Shown: piece after piece, positions 1 through 9,496 of the stretch
Layout of the letters: each line of letters starts with the position of its first letter
Position numbering within the stretch: the first letter of the stretch is position 1
Assembly (NCBI GenBank): GCA_018673215.1
Contig: JABHDE010000007.1
Location: forward strand, 30,040 to 94,039
Direction of reading: 5' to 3'
Length of the DNA stretch: 64,000 nt
Origin: Formosa sp.
GTDB taxonomy: Bacteria > Bacteroidota > Bacteroidia > Flavobacteriales > Flavobacteriaceae
Translations under genes and position numbers: made by a program
The notes under the pieces: model-generated
What the model was told of the DNA's origin: nothing
Database searches by the model: none
The model's input: the letters and a program-made list of their open reading frames with translations, nothing else

Positions 1-1110
1 TGCTCCTTTTGATTGAGCGTCTTTGATTAATTCTTGGATATACGCAGGCTTATTAGGTTCCGGAAGAGGAGTCAGTTGTACGCCGTTTTCCCAAGGATTT
101 CCGAATTGAAGTGAGTCTACTTTCTCACAAAAACGCTTGTTAAATTCTTCTGAAATACTCTCGTGAACATAGAGAATTTTAAGAGCTGTACAACGCTGTC
201 CGTTAAAGGAGAGTGTTCCAGCAATGCACTCGTTAATAGCGAGGTCTAAATCGGCATCGGGTAAAATAATTCCAGGATTTTTAGCTTCCAATCCTAAAAC
301 CGATCGAAGACGGTTTCCTTTAGGGTGACTATTTTGCAAGGCATTGGCAGAACTACTATGTCCTATCAACGCAAGAACATCTATTTTCCCTGTCTCCATG
401 ATGGGTGTTGCTAAGACGCGGCCACGTCCGTATAATACATTAACAACCCCTTTAGGAAAACTATTTTGAAATGCTTCTAATAATGGAGAGAGTAACAACA
501 CTCCAAGTTTTGCCGGTTTAAATACCGTAGTATTTCCCATAATAAGCGCAGGAATTAACAACGCAAAAGTTTCGTTCAATGGGTAATTATATGGACCTAA
601 ACACAATACAACTCCGATGGGTCCTCGTCTTATATGTGCATAGACTCCAGAATGTTTTTGAAACTTAGCTGAGTTGCGATCTATCTGTTTATAGTCATCA
701 ATGGTATCGTATATGTAGTCTACAGTACGGTCAAACTCCTTTTCAGAGTCCGATAGATTTTTTCCAATTTCCCACATTAAATATTTTACTACAGTATCAC
801 GTTTGGTTTTCATTTGCTCAGCAAATTTCTCCATACAAGCAATGCGATCTCCAACTTTCATAGTTGGCCATTTCCCTTGTCCATTGTTGTAGGCACTTGA
901 AGCAGCATCTAAGGCTTCTAATGCCTCATTTTTAGTGAGTTCAGGAACACTTCCTAAAAGTGTGGGTTGGTAATTTTCTGTAGATGAAATGGTTGAATAG
1001 ACCTCGGTCATTTTACCAGTCCATTCTTTTATTTCGCCATTAACCAGATATGTTTTTTGTTCAACAAGTGTGTTGATTTCAAAGGCTTTAGGAATGTTTT
1101 TAAACGTCAT
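1..1110 (-). CDS. gapN: NADP-dependent glyceraldehyde-3-phosphate dehydrogenase-like aldehyde dehydrogenase (3' end outside window)
   Basis: The first 370 residues of an aldehyde dehydrogenase are visible; the rest lies off the window's left edge. Landmarks in order are the PYNYP segment with Asn174, Lys198 of the cofactor site, Glu275 in the LGLEAKNPG segment and the catalytic Cys307 in FNGQRC. The GQRC context and the overall look match the non-phosphorylating GapN group, which oxidises glyceraldehyde 3-phosphate to 3-phosphoglycerate with NADP, giving cytosolic NADPH and bypassing the ATP-forming step. The ATG at 1110 follows an AT-rich stretch without Shine-Dalgarno sequence, as is usual in this phylum. 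Aldehyde dehydrogenase membership is secure; the exact substrate is inferred, and another aldehyde is possible. Confidence 0.8.
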   Translation of the reverse strand, partial: MTFKNIPKAFEINTLVEQKTYLVNGEIKEWTGKMTEVYSTISSTENYQPTLLGSVPELTKNEALEALDAASSAYNNGQGKWPTMKVGDRIACMEKFAEQMKTKRDTVVKYLMWEIGKNLSDSEKEFDRTVDYIYDTIDDYKQIDRNSAKFQKHSGVYAHIRRGPIGVVLCLGPYNYPLNETFALLIPALIMGNTTVFKPAKLGVLLLSPLLEAFQNSFPKGVVNVLYGRGRVLATPIMETGKIDVLALIGHSSSANALQNSHPKGNRLRSVLGLEAKNPGIILPDADLDLAINECIAGTLSFNGQRCTALKILYVHESISEEFNKRFCEKVDSLQFGNPWENGVQLTPLPEPNKPAYIQELIKDAQSKGA

Positions 1111-1240
1111 AAAATTAAAAGTTAGATTGTTTGATAAAACTAATGAAATATTACACTTAACTCTCCTAACGAAACGTTAATCTTGTTAAAAACCATTAAC
1201 TGGGAAGGGGGAATGAATAATAAATTTTATAGTATTATTT

Positions 1241-1266
1241 AAAACACCCCTTAAATACTGGGGGTG
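1241..1266 (-). terminator. Probable intrinsic terminator of the CCC-motif/DUF2752 pair
   Basis: A six-base-pair stem (CACCCC at 1245-1250 with GGGGTG at 1261-1266) lies just past the stop of the CCC-motif gene. Read on the minus strand it is followed by TTTT. The U-run is short, so termination may be weak. Confidence 0.5.
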
Positions 1267-1274
1267 ATATTTCT

Positions 1275-1598
1275 TTATTGGTTGTTTTGAATTTCTTGAA
1301 TTAGTTCGTTCCATGTTTCAAATCCATCGTCATATCCACCAGAAAAGAACAAATAGATTGCATATGTAAGATACAACAGGTTGATAATTAATACTATTAA
1401 AGCTATAGTTTTTGCAGTATTTAAGGCATTGATATTCCCTTCATAATTATCAGGATGTTCGGTTGCGTTCTTAATTTTGTTATGTGCAATAAGATAGGCA
1501 GGTCCTGAAAGTAAAAATCCAAAGCCACCAAAACAACAGCAGAGTAAGCCAAAAATACTGAGTACATAAATAAGGGTAGTGTTTAATTGTTTTTTCAT
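1275..1598 (-). CDS. CCC-motif small membrane protein
   Basis: A 107-residue protein with a hydrophobic N-terminal segment (about 10-35) that contains three consecutive cysteines (LLCCCFGG), a polar middle part and a second membrane segment (about 62-86). This matches the small flavobacterial membrane proteins named for the CCC motif, whose function is unknown. It lies 11 bases downstream of a DUF2752 gene on the same strand. These two families are often neighbours in Flavobacteriia, so they are probably co-transcribed and may work together. The role of the cysteines (lipidation, metal or disulfide) cannot be told from the sequence. Confidence 0.8.
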   Translation of the reverse strand: MKKQLNTTLIYVLSIFGLLCCCFGGFGFLLSGPAYLIAHNKIKNATEHPDNYEGNINALNTAKTIALIVLIINLLYLTYAIYLFFSGGYDDGFETWNELIQEIQNNQ

Positions 1599-1609
1599 TA
1601 AATTTAATT

Positions 1610-1894
1610 TTAGAGTTGTTTAATTGTATAACTTATAATAATTGTTGCGATAGATATAATAGATAACCAGTTGATTAATTTTGAATAGTTTTTGAATTTA
1701 TAAAACCGGGTGAAAATTATAAACCCTAAAAGGATGAGTAAAGGATATATGGCGGCATAGATATAAAAAGCTTCAATAAATTGACATCTCCATATTAAAA
1801 CAAGAGAACGTTGAAATCCACACCCCATACATTCAAACCCAAAAAGAGTTTTACTTAAACACGGAATCATATAGTTTTCTAAAGCCATTATCAT
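1610..1894 (-). CDS. DUF2752 family membrane protein
   Basis: A 94-residue protein with the DUF2752 signature: Pro11-Cys12 near the N-terminus, then C22-x2-C25-G followed by Arg29. Two or three hydrophobic segments follow (about 30-50, 48-62 and 74-92). The paired cysteines suggest metal or haem binding or redox chemistry, but no function is established. ATG codons at 1894 and 1888 are both possible starts. It is the upstream gene of a pair with the CCC-motif protein. Confidence 0.8.
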   Translation of the reverse strand: MIMALENYMIPCLSKTLFGFECMGCGFQRSLVLIWRCQFIEAFYIYAAIYPLLILLGFIIFTRFYKFKNYSKLINWLSIISIATIIISYTIKQL

Positions 1895-1979
1895 TTTTAA
1901 TAAATAGGATATTCAAATTAATAGAAATATTTTCGAAATAAAAAATTGAAATTGTTATTTATCATAGATTCAAAAGCTG

Positions 1980-1987
1980 TAATTTTG
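1980..1987 (+). promoter_or_regulatory. Bacteroidota -7 element before the small membrane protein/Smr pair
   Basis: TAATTTTG fits the TAnnTTTG consensus exactly and lies 19 bases before the ATG at 2007. No well-spaced -33 TTTG is visible; the nearest TTG is about 25 bases upstream. Confidence 0.45.
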
Positions 1988-2006
1988 ATTTTTAAACAAA
2001 GACTGG

Positions 2007-2207
2007 ATGTCAAAACGAAGCCTTTATTATGTATGCTTAATACTGGGAATTTTCCTTGTGATCTTTACAGAATTTCAAGATAACCCAGATTTGATTCTTC
2101 AAATTGGAGGGTTTAGTTTGTTAATGCTCGCATTGTATCAGCTGTCAAAAGGGGTGAATGAGCTTCCAGCAAAGGATTCTTATATTGAAAATGAAGAAGA
2201 AGAATGA
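2007..2207 (+). CDS. Small two-helix membrane protein of unknown function
   Basis: A 66-residue protein with two hydrophobic segments (about 6-23 and 30-47) and an acidic C-terminal tail ending in EEEE. I do not recognise a named family. Its stop codon overlaps the start of the Smr gene by four bases (ATGA), so the two are translationally coupled. An exact TAnnTTTG promoter element precedes it. Codon use resembles the neighbouring genes and the coupling supports a real gene. Confidence 0.7.
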   Translation: MSKRSLYYVCLILGIFLVIFTEFQDNPDLILQIGGFSLLMLALYQLSKGVNELPAKDSYIENEEEE

Positions 2208-2764
2208 AGTTTGAAGTCAATGATTCGGTTGCAATTTTGGATGATAACCTGTCAGGTGTTATTACTAAAATAGAAGGTTCTGAAATTACGGTAGCGACTG
2301 CCAACGGATTTGAGTTAGCATTTCAAGCGAATGAGTTGGTAAAAATCAACGACAGTCAACTGATGACCCGCTCGTTATTTTCAAGTAAATCATTAGAAAG
2401 TGTTTTATCTGAGAAGGAAACTAAAAAACGTCAAAATCCTCCTAAAGTTTCTTCTAAGGAACGCACACAGCCTGCAATGGAAGTGGATTTGCATATTCAT
2501 CAATTAGTCCAAAATTTTCGAGGGATGCAAAACCATGAAATGCTTAATTTACAGATTGAAACTGCCAAGCGACGATTAGAATTTGCAATTAAAAATCGCA
2601 TTCAACGCATTGTATTTATACATGGAGTAGGAGAAGGAGTCCTAAAGTTAGAACTAGAATATCTTTTTAAGCGTTATGAAGGTATTAAATTCTACGATGC
2701 CAATTACCAGAAATACGGACAAGGGGCGACTGAGATATATATCTTTCAGTCAAAAACATCTTAG
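2204..2764 (+). CDS. Smr domain protein
   Basis: A 186-residue protein with a small beta-rich N-terminal part (about 1-50), a charged linker (60-90) and a C-terminal Smr domain. The Smr hallmarks are DLHIH at 95-99 and HGVGEG at 140-145, matching the DLHG and HGxG motifs of the small MutS-related nuclease fold. Smr domains nick nucleic acids; stand-alone bacterial members have been linked to rescue of collided ribosomes as well as to DNA. The first motif reads DLHIH rather than DLHG, a variation common in Bacteroidota. Four-base overlap with the preceding gene indicates an operon. Its stop interlocks with that of the convergent lipoprotein gene. Confidence 0.85.
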   Translation: MKFEVNDSVAILDDNLSGVITKIEGSEITVATANGFELAFQANELVKINDSQLMTRSLFSSKSLESVLSEKETKKRQNPPKVSSKERTQPAMEVDLHIHQLVQNFRGMQNHEMLNLQIETAKRRLEFAIKNRIQRIVFIHGVGEGVLKLELEYLFKRYEGIKFYDANYQKYGQGATEIYIFQSKTS

Positions 2765-3627
2765 TACTCAACGGTTTTCTCGTAAGTTCCTAGTTCCAGT
2801 CGATCTGTTGCTAAGATCGTCAGATCTATATTTTCTAATGTTATATTAATACTAATTGTACGGGTGTATGTATTGGCTTTCACAACAGTAACAACGAAAC
2901 TTTCCGAAACGGTGTCATCTAGGAATCTTGCAACGGCTGCTCCTGTAGCTAAGTCATCGAATAAGTTACCGTTATTGTTTTCGTCTTCATAATACGTAAG
3001 TGTTCCATCGTTGTCATCATCAGTATCTAAATAGTCTGGAATTCCATCACCATCTGTGTCTTGGGCATCTGAAAGATCACCGTCGCTGTTAGGGTCTGGC
3101 CTTTCATTTAGTGTCGGAACATTATCTCCGTCATCATCATAATCTTTGTAATTTAGAACGCCATCGCCGTCTGTATCTCCATCAAATTCAAGGTTGTTTG
3201 GGACACCATCATTATCGTCATCTACAAAAGTTGATATAAAATTAGCAGTTCCGCTTTGCGATTCATAATTCTCGTTTACAGATACAGATGCATCTGGGAT
3301 GTCTTGACAAATATAGTCAGTAGGATTGCCTGTGTATGTTCTGTAAATAAATTTTATATTATTGCTGAGAGCCATGGTTTCCGTACTCCCAGAAATATCT
3401 GGGTTAAAAATTCTTTCCGCCTGCGTGTTGTTTGGAAATAGAAGCATAAGAGATTCAGCAGGATTCTCTTTAGTATCGTATAAGATATAATTACTTGATG
3501 CGGGAGATTCACAAAGTTTGAGGTTTTTATCAAAGTCTAATTCAACATTCAAAACGTCTCCATCATCACAAGATAAAAGAAGATTAGAACAAAAAAGTAA
3601 TATTAATAAAGATCGCATACCTAACAT
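2761..3627 (-). CDS. Lipoprotein with thrombospondin type 3-like calcium-binding repeats
   Basis: A 288-residue protein with a signal peptide ending in LLLSC, where Cys20 is the likely lipidation site, directly followed by acidic residues. Residues about 136-210 carry repeated Asp-rich motifs of the D-x-D-x-D-G type found in thrombospondin type 3 repeats, which bind calcium and act as rigid spacers in secreted flavobacterial proteins. The C-terminal 70 residues look beta-rich and match nothing I recognise. No type IX secretion C-terminal signal is obvious, so attachment to the outer membrane is inferred. An alternative ATG lies three codons downstream (3618). Confidence 0.75.
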   Translation of the reverse strand: MLGMRSLLILLFCSNLLLSCDDGDVLNVELDFDKNLKLCESPASSNYILYDTKENPAESLMLLFPNNTQAERIFNPDISGSTETMALSNNIKFIYRTYTGNPTDYICQDIPDASVSVNENYESQSGTANFISTFVDDDNDGVPNNLEFDGDTDGDGVLNYKDYDDDGDNVPTLNERPDPNSDGDLSDAQDTDGDGIPDYLDTDDDNDGTLTYYEDENNNGNLFDDLATGAAVARFLDDTVSESFVVTVVKANTYTRTISINITLENIDLTILATDRLELGTYEKTVEY

Positions 3628-3671
3628 ATTTTACACAAAAGTACAGGATTTGTTAATTAGTTTGAATATAA

Positions 3672-3701
3672 TTTGCTAATAATTTTATTTGGTTATTTTT
3701 G
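3672..3701 (+). promoter_or_regulatory. Promoter of the cysteine desulfurase gene
   Basis: TTTG at 3672-3675, an 18-base spacer and TATTTTTG at 3694-3701 give a full match to the Bacteroidota primary sigma factor promoter. The ATG follows at 3719, implying a leader of about a dozen bases. Confidence 0.7.
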
Positions 3702-3718
3702 TATCAAACTAAAGCTAC

Positions 3719-4873
3719 ATGGATTCAATTTATTTAGATAATGCAGCAACTACCCAAGTCAGAGATGAGGTAATAGATACGATGGCCTCAGTGCTAAAAT
3801 CTAATTATGGTAATGCCTCATCAACGCATGGTTTTGGCCGTTCTTCTAAATCAATTATTGAAAGTTGTCGCAAACGCATTGCATCTCATTTTAATGCGTT
3901 GGCTTCCGAAATTGTTTTTACATCTGGCGGTACAGAGGCAGATAATTTGGTCCTGAAATCTGCGGTTAAAGATTTAAAAGTAACACACGTTATTACTTCC
4001 AAAATAGAACACCATGCGGTGCTTCATACGGTGGAAGAGTTGGAGAAGAATTATAAAATAAAAGTAAGTTATGTCTCTATTTTAGCCGATGGGTCAATTG
4101 ACTATAAAGACCTTGAAACACTTTTAGAGTCCAGAGAAAAAACCTTAGTTTCGTTGATGCACATCAACAACGAAATAGGAACTATTTTAGACCTTCAAAG
4201 AGTCGCGGAATTATGCAAATCTAAGGGTGCTCTTTTCCATAGTGATTCGGTGCAATCTGTTGGACACTATCGTTTAGATTTACAAACAACTCCGATTGAT
4301 TTTTTAGCGGCAAGTGCCCATAAATTTCATGGACCAAAAGGAATTGGTTTTGTGTTTATTCGAAAAAACTCAGGACTGAAACCATTAATTCATGGAGGAA
4401 TGCAAGAACGTGGAGTGAGAGCAGGAACCGAAAGTATTCATGATATCGTAGGTTTAGATGCTTCTTTAGCTTTGTCATACCAAAACTTAGAGGATGAAAT
4501 GGCTCAGGTTAAAACTCTGAAAACCTATTTTATTGACCAATTAAAATCCAAAATAGACGGAGTTAAGTTTAATGGATGCTGCAGCGACTCTGAGCATAGC
4601 ACCTACACACTTGTAAATGTCTGCTTACCAGTATCTGAAGCTAATGCTCCGATGTTTCTCTTTCAATTGGATTTAAAAGGCATAGCATGCTCAAAAGGAA
4701 GTGCCTGTCAAAGCGGTAGTGATAAAGGCTCTCATGTATTGACTCAGATTCTATCTGAAGAGGATCTCAAAAAACCATCCATAAGATTTTCATTTAGTAT
4801 TTATAATACCAAAGAAGAAATTGATAGAGTTGTTGAAACACTTTGTAGTCTCATTCATCCAATTGCTTCTTAA
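3719..4873 (+). CDS. Cysteine desulfurase
   Basis: A 384-residue PLP enzyme of the NifS/IscS class, which takes sulfur from cysteine as a persulfide for Fe-S clusters or thiolated tRNA. Lys202 in SAHKFHGPKG is the PLP Schiff-base residue, His98-His99 lies over the cofactor, and Cys330 in SKGSACQSG is the catalytic persulfide cysteine. The short active-site loop favours the IscS-type over the SufS-type. No scaffold gene sits beside it, so the acceptor is not revealed; a housekeeping or tRNA-thiolation role are both possible. A clear promoter precedes it. The stop codon interlocks with the convergent TonB-receptor gene. Confidence 0.9.
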   Translation: MDSIYLDNAATTQVRDEVIDTMASVLKSNYGNASSTHGFGRSSKSIIESCRKRIASHFNALASEIVFTSGGTEADNLVLKSAVKDLKVTHVITSKIEHHAVLHTVEELEKNYKIKVSYVSILADGSIDYKDLETLLESREKTLVSLMHINNEIGTILDLQRVAELCKSKGALFHSDSVQSVGHYRLDLQTTPIDFLAASAHKFHGPKGIGFVFIRKNSGLKPLIHGGMQERGVRAGTESIHDIVGLDASLALSYQNLEDEMAQVKTLKTYFIDQLKSKIDGVKFNGCCSDSEHSTYTLVNVCLPVSEANAPMFLFQLDLKGIACSKGSACQSGSDKGSHVLTQILSEEDLKKPSIRFSFSIYNTKEEIDRVVETLCSLIHPIAS

Positions 4874-7335
4874 AATCGAATCCCTAATCTTATATTAAAT
4901 ACTCTTGGAGTCAAATAGTTAGGAATTGAGTATTGACGTTTTGAATAAACATCGCGAACCCAAGTGTTTGTGATGGAGTTTTGAACATCAAACATGTTAA
5001 AAATTTCCAGTCCGATGGACAATTCTTCGAATGCTTTTCGCCACCCTTTTTTATTTGAATCTTTAGTATCCACAATCACATAAGACATTCCAACATCGGC
5101 ACGTTTATAATCAGGCAAACGACTTTGGTAATTGTAAGGGCTGGCATAGCTAGGGGATCCCCCAGGGACCCCAGTGTTATACACCAGGTTTAGATACATT
5201 TTCATCTTTGGTAACTTGGGTACATAGTCTTGAAAAAGAATTCCAAACTTGAGGCGTTGATCTGTAGGTCGCGCAATAAAACCTTGTCCGTTGATGTTTT
5301 CTTCTGTTTTTAAATATCCAAAAGAAAACCATGATTCTGTTCCTGGAACAAACTCACCATTTAAGCGCAAATCAAGTCCATACGCGTAAGCTTCTGCAAT
5401 GTTTGAAGCATCGTAACGAATACGGACATTTTCGACTGTGTAAGGATTTACATCAGATAGATTTTTATAATAGACTTCTGAGATGAGTTTAAAAGGACGT
5501 TCCCACATTTCAAAGCTATATTCGTTTGCAAGCACCACATGAACTGATTGTTGTGCTTTGACATCGCTATTGACTATACCATCACTATCTCTTAGTTCTC
5601 TGTAAAACGGCGGTTGGTAGTACAATCCCCCACTTAAACGAAACAACATATCTTTATTCCAATCGGGTTTAATTGCCATCTGTACACGTGGACTAAAAAC
5701 CGATTGTGTTGCGTTTTTAATGCCATCGCCTTGTACCGTCCATGCATGGTAACGAACTCCAGCATTGGCATAGACTTCATGATTTCCGATCATACTTCGT
5801 CGGTTCCATTGTCCATAGGCTTGAATACGGTTTATTTGTGTATTGTTAGTGGCTCGAATGTTTTTATAAGGAGCTAGAGGGCCTTCGTAAGCCGTGTAAG
5901 GTTGGTCATTAAAACTGTCTAAATTTGGAGGGTTGATAGAAAACCCAGCGGAATCAATCACTTCCCATTCAACTATACGATCTCGGATGTCTTCATGTGT
6001 GTATTTTACAGACCATTCAAAATTATTTTCTCCGGAATTTAAATATCCTTTGTGTTCAACATTAGTGATTAAAGCATCTAAATCGTTTCGAGCATGGTTG
6101 ATTTGTGATCCAATGCCTTCAGAAAACTCAACTTCCCCTAAACTTTCGTCTCCAATATTACTGTTCACTTCTCCTAAACGGTATTGGGCTAAAATATCAA
6201 AATACTCTTGTTCGGTAGTGTGAAAAGTGGAAGCTATCAGCTTTAGGGTTAGGTTCTCATTTGCAAAATAACTCCCTTTGAATGCACCGAAATAAGTATT
6301 GTATTTATCATTTTCTTGGCCTTCATAAAAAACCAATAAAGCTAAGGGATCTTGTATGGTTCCAAAATTTGTTTGGCGGGTTTTTGGTTGGTAGTTGTAA
6401 TCGTTGATGGCCAAATTTCCTAAAAAACTCAAATGAAATTTATTAGAAAATTTATAAGTAAGATACGTTTGTATATCTGCAAATTTAGGAGTGAAACTAG
6501 TTTCAGTTTCTTTTGAATCCACTAAAAGGCTGTTATCTCGGTAGCGAAGACCAAGCAAGGCTGAAAACTTTGAATCGTTACTTATGCTTTCAACAGAAAG
6601 ACTACCTCCTAATAAGCTTAAATCTGTTTGAACCCCAAACTTAATAGGAGTTCGATAAGTAATATCTAAAACAGAAGAAAGCTTATCTCCGTATTTTGCT
6701 TGGAACCCCCCGGCTGTAAAATCTAAATTTTGTACCATATTTGTATTTACAAAACTGAGACCTTCTTGTTGGCCAGAACGTACTAAAAAAGGACGGTAAA
6801 CTTCGATTTCATTGACATAAACCAGGTTTTCATCAAAATTCCCTCCTCTTACTGAGTATTGAGTGCTTAATTCATTTGAAATATTTACACCTGGTAGTGT
6901 TTTTAATAAATTTTCTACTCCGGGTTGTGCCCCTTTAATGGTGCGTATAATTTGAGGTGAAATAGTGGTAATTCCTTCTAATTCCTTTCGTTTAGAACCT
7001 GTAATGATGACGGTTTCAATTTGTTCGTAACTACTTTTTAAAACAGGATTAAATTCGAGTTCCTCTCCATTTTTTAAATCAAAAGGAGCTTCTAAGTACT
7101 TGTAATTTATATGTGAGAATCTAATCTTTACAGCTGTATTGGCTGGTATTTTTAGAGTATAGAATCCATTTATATTAGTAGTCGTTCCATTATTTTCTGC
7201 AACTACATTCACACCCTGAATTGGCTCGTTTAGTTCGTTGAGAACTATGCCGTGCAGGGTAGCAGATTGCCCCATAACCATTAAAGGTAAAATTAAAATA
7301 AAGAAAAATATCGAGGATGCAGTGGTTGATTTCAA
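4870..7335 (-). CDS. TonB-dependent outer membrane receptor with carboxypeptidase-like regulatory domain
   Basis: An 821-residue outer membrane protein: signal peptide (1-22), a carboxypeptidase-regulatory-like beta-sandwich (about 25-105), a plug domain (about 110-235, with the VRGG segment) and a 22-strand beta barrel ending in a terminal Phe (RLGIRF). Such receptors import large or scarce compounds using TonB-transmitted energy. No SusD-like partner lies next to it, so a glycan role is not supported; iron chelates, peptides or cofactors are equally possible. It lies 12 bases downstream of an M23 peptidase gene on the same strand and is probably co-transcribed with it. Confidence 0.9.
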   Translation of the reverse strand: MKSTTASSIFFFILILPLMVMGQSATLHGIVLNELNEPIQGVNVVAENNGTTTNINGFYTLKIPANTAVKIRFSHINYKYLEAPFDLKNGEELEFNPVLKSSYEQIETVIITGSKRKELEGITTISPQIIRTIKGAQPGVENLLKTLPGVNISNELSTQYSVRGGNFDENLVYVNEIEVYRPFLVRSGQQEGLSFVNTNMVQNLDFTAGGFQAKYGDKLSSVLDITYRTPIKFGVQTDLSLLGGSLSVESISNDSKFSALLGLRYRDNSLLVDSKETETSFTPKFADIQTYLTYKFSNKFHLSFLGNLAINDYNYQPKTRQTNFGTIQDPLALLVFYEGQENDKYNTYFGAFKGSYFANENLTLKLIASTFHTTEQEYFDILAQYRLGEVNSNIGDESLGEVEFSEGIGSQINHARNDLDALITNVEHKGYLNSGENNFEWSVKYTHEDIRDRIVEWEVIDSAGFSINPPNLDSFNDQPYTAYEGPLAPYKNIRATNNTQINRIQAYGQWNRRSMIGNHEVYANAGVRYHAWTVQGDGIKNATQSVFSPRVQMAIKPDWNKDMLFRLSGGLYYQPPFYRELRDSDGIVNSDVKAQQSVHVVLANEYSFEMWERPFKLISEVYYKNLSDVNPYTVENVRIRYDASNIAEAYAYGLDLRLNGEFVPGTESWFSFGYLKTEENINGQGFIARPTDQRLKFGILFQDYVPKLPKMKMYLNLVYNTGVPGGSPSYASPYNYQSRLPDYKRADVGMSYVIVDTKDSNKKGWRKAFEELSIGLEIFNMFDVQNSITNTWVRDVYSKRQYSIPNYLTPRVFNIRLGIRF

Positions 7336-7347
7336 ATTGATATGGTA

Positions 7348-9036
7348 TTATTTTCTGTAAAACGTAGTTTCAAATGTAGAACTATTTCCAACATTATCGG
7401 TTACAATGATTTTTAAATTGTTTTTTATATCTGTAATAACTTCATCATTAAAATCGTGAGTGAGCGTTTGTGATTTAGCATCGTATTCCATTAGAACCCA
7501 TTGATCGTTGATAGTTGCTCTGTAATTTTTGATTCCAGAAATTTCATCTGAAATTTTTACTTTCAAGTAGCGATAGTTACTTATCCAACTGTCGTCCTTA
7601 AAATTTATTGCTTTAATTTTCGGTTTTTCATCATCAATTCCTAGGGTGTAATTGCCTAAGTACTTTGTGCGAGCTGTCAATATATTCCCTCTTTTATTAG
7701 TAGGGGTATAGTAAAGTATATTGCCGTAGCGAGAGACGCTTCCAATATATAATTTGTCTTTATCACTTTCTTCATATTGACTGATGTCAAAACTTATGTT
7801 CATTGATTTTTTTAAGGGAATGATTGGTTTGTGTAGTTTTAAGGTGTCGTTAGTCACTTCAAAACTGATTGCAATATCTTCATAGAAAGAGTCTTTATAA
7901 ATTTGAACACTGACACGGTCTTTTTCTAATAAAGTTTCTTCGTTTGCAGTAATTTGTCTTAGGTTAAATGGGGGTGACTTAAGTTGAGGAAGATCTTTTT
8001 TTAGTCCTATGATTGGGATGGTTAAATTTGATTGATTGCCTTTAAAATCACTTATGGATATTTTATAAATGGAATTTGTGTCTTCTTTTATAAAAACCCT
8101 TCCTTGTCTTGCATGGTTTTTGAGTAGTTGTAAGGGATTGTTACTTTCGATGAATAATTTTTGAATGCGCTTCTTTGTTTCAAAAAAGTAGGCATAATCA
8201 ATATAACGGTTTAGGTGTTTGGTTTCTGAGAACGAAAAACGTTTGAAATCTACTTCTAAACTTTTAGTTCCATTAAATTGTGTACTAATTAGACTCACAC
8301 CATTTTTGTTTGAAGCAAAGTCTTGTCTGTCTGTGCTAATAATACCAAATCCAACATCCCCAAAAGCTGTAACTTGTTCTGTTTTGTAATCCCCGTTAGG
8401 GAGTTTTATAACTCTAATTTTGACTCTTGACGTTTGACCATTGATATGACTTCCTTCAGACAATGAGTAACCAAATAATTCGTACACCATAGGTTTGGTT
8501 GTGTCTTTAATATCAAAACCAAATAACATGGGGTTCATTGGGCGCTCTTGCTTATCTCTAATTTCAAAATGAAGATGCGGGCCACCTGAGCCTCCTGTGT
8601 TCCCTGTGTAAGCGATGATTTCCTTGGCAGAAATTTTCAGATCTTCAGCTTTAGGAAAAAGTTCAATTTCAAAAGTTTCTTGCTTGTATTGTTGTTTTTT
8701 GACATAAGCCTCGATTGTGGATGAGAATTTTTGAAGGTGAGCATACACTGTAGTGTAGCCATTTGGATGTGTGATATATAATGCTTTTCCATAACCATAT
8801 CGTGATATTTTGATTCGACTCACATAACCAGACGCAGCGGCATATGTTTTTAACCCTTGTTTACCGCCTGTTTTTATATCCAGTCCAGAATGAAAATGAT
8901 TCGATCTTAGTTCGGCAAACGTTCCAGATAAGACCAATGTAATGTCTAGAGGGCTAGAGAAATAGTCTTGAGGATAAGGCGTTTGAGCGTTACAAAAAGA
9001 AAAACATGATACAATTAAAAATAATACTACTTTCAT
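7348..9036 (-). CDS. M23 family metallopeptidase, secreted
   Basis: A 562-residue protein with a signal peptide (1-17, ending FCNAQ) and an N-terminal M23/LytM domain. The zinc ligands are visible as H49-x3-D53 and the HxH pair H154/H156 in GPHLHFEI, with His100 as the further active-site histidine. Members cleave peptide crosslinks of peptidoglycan or, when degenerate, regulate amidases; here all ligands are present, so it is probably active. The remaining 400 residues look like beta-sandwich modules. It is the upstream gene of a pair with the TonB receptor. Confidence 0.88.
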   Translation of the reverse strand: MKVVLFLIVSCFSFCNAQTPYPQDYFSSPLDITLVLSGTFAELRSNHFHSGLDIKTGGKQGLKTYAAASGYVSRIKISRYGYGKALYITHPNGYTTVYAHLQKFSSTIEAYVKKQQYKQETFEIELFPKAEDLKISAKEIIAYTGNTGGSGGPHLHFEIRDKQERPMNPMLFGFDIKDTTKPMVYELFGYSLSEGSHINGQTSRVKIRVIKLPNGDYKTEQVTAFGDVGFGIISTDRQDFASNKNGVSLISTQFNGTKSLEVDFKRFSFSETKHLNRYIDYAYFFETKKRIQKLFIESNNPLQLLKNHARQGRVFIKEDTNSIYKISISDFKGNQSNLTIPIIGLKKDLPQLKSPPFNLRQITANEETLLEKDRVSVQIYKDSFYEDIAISFEVTNDTLKLHKPIIPLKKSMNISFDISQYEESDKDKLYIGSVSRYGNILYYTPTNKRGNILTARTKYLGNYTLGIDDEKPKIKAINFKDDSWISNYRYLKVKISDEISGIKNYRATINDQWVLMEYDAKSQTLTHDFNDEVITDIKNNLKIIVTDNVGNSSTFETTFYRK

Positions 9037-9139
9037 AAAACAGGATAGAACGCTAATTTATACAATTGAAGGTAAATAGAAAAATAAATAAAAACATGAA
9101 CAGCTTTTAGCAAATAAATAAAAAATTAAGCAAAAACAA

Positions 9140-9170
9140 TTGCGATATTTAATATGGAATGTTAAATTTG
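9140..9170 (+). promoter_or_regulatory. Promoter of the coiled-coil/zapA operon
   Basis: TTG at 9140-9142, a 20-base spacer and TAAATTTG at 9163-9170 match the Bacteroidota promoter. The first ATG is at 9194. Confidence 0.65.
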
Positions 9171-9193
9171 TGAAATAGGTATTGAAACTGTAA

Positions 9194-9484
9194 ATGAGCA
9201 AAATCGAGCTAATTGTCAATTCTTTGGAGCAAAAAGTGCAACACGTTTTGCGTGAACTCACTGAATTAAAAAAAGACAATTTGTTTTTAAAAGACGAGCT
9301 AATCAGAGCAAATGATTTAAATTCTAAACAATTGCTTGCGCTTCAGCAAAAAGAAGACGATTTTAAAACGCTCAAATTTGCAAATTCAATCCTAGGCAGT
9401 GACGAAAGTAAAAGAGAAACTAAGCTTAAAATTAATACTTTAATCAAAGAAATTGATGATTGTATTTCTAAGCTATCAGATTAA
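9194..9484 (+). CDS. Short coiled-coil protein encoded directly upstream of zapA
   Basis: A 96-residue protein that is almost entirely charged heptad-like sequence (about 1-60 and 65-95), predicting a parallel or antiparallel coiled coil. Family-level annotation is poor. Its position, 12 bases before zapA and under the same promoter, recalls the ZapA-upstream coiled-coil protein ZauP of Caulobacter, which forms a complex with ZapA at the Z ring. I infer a ZapA partner from position and architecture only; no residue-level homology was tested. ZapB is another coiled-coil analogue. Confidence 0.75.
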   Translation: MSKIELIVNSLEQKVQHVLRELTELKKDNLFLKDELIRANDLNSKQLLALQQKEDDFKTLKFANSILGSDESKRETKLKINTLIKEIDDCISKLSD

Positions 9485-9496
9485 AGTTTACAGTCC

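Noticed and set aside
5933..6223. 96-residue frame opposite the TonB-receptor gene
   Set aside because: It lies wholly antisense to a well-supported gene and has no domain or promoter.
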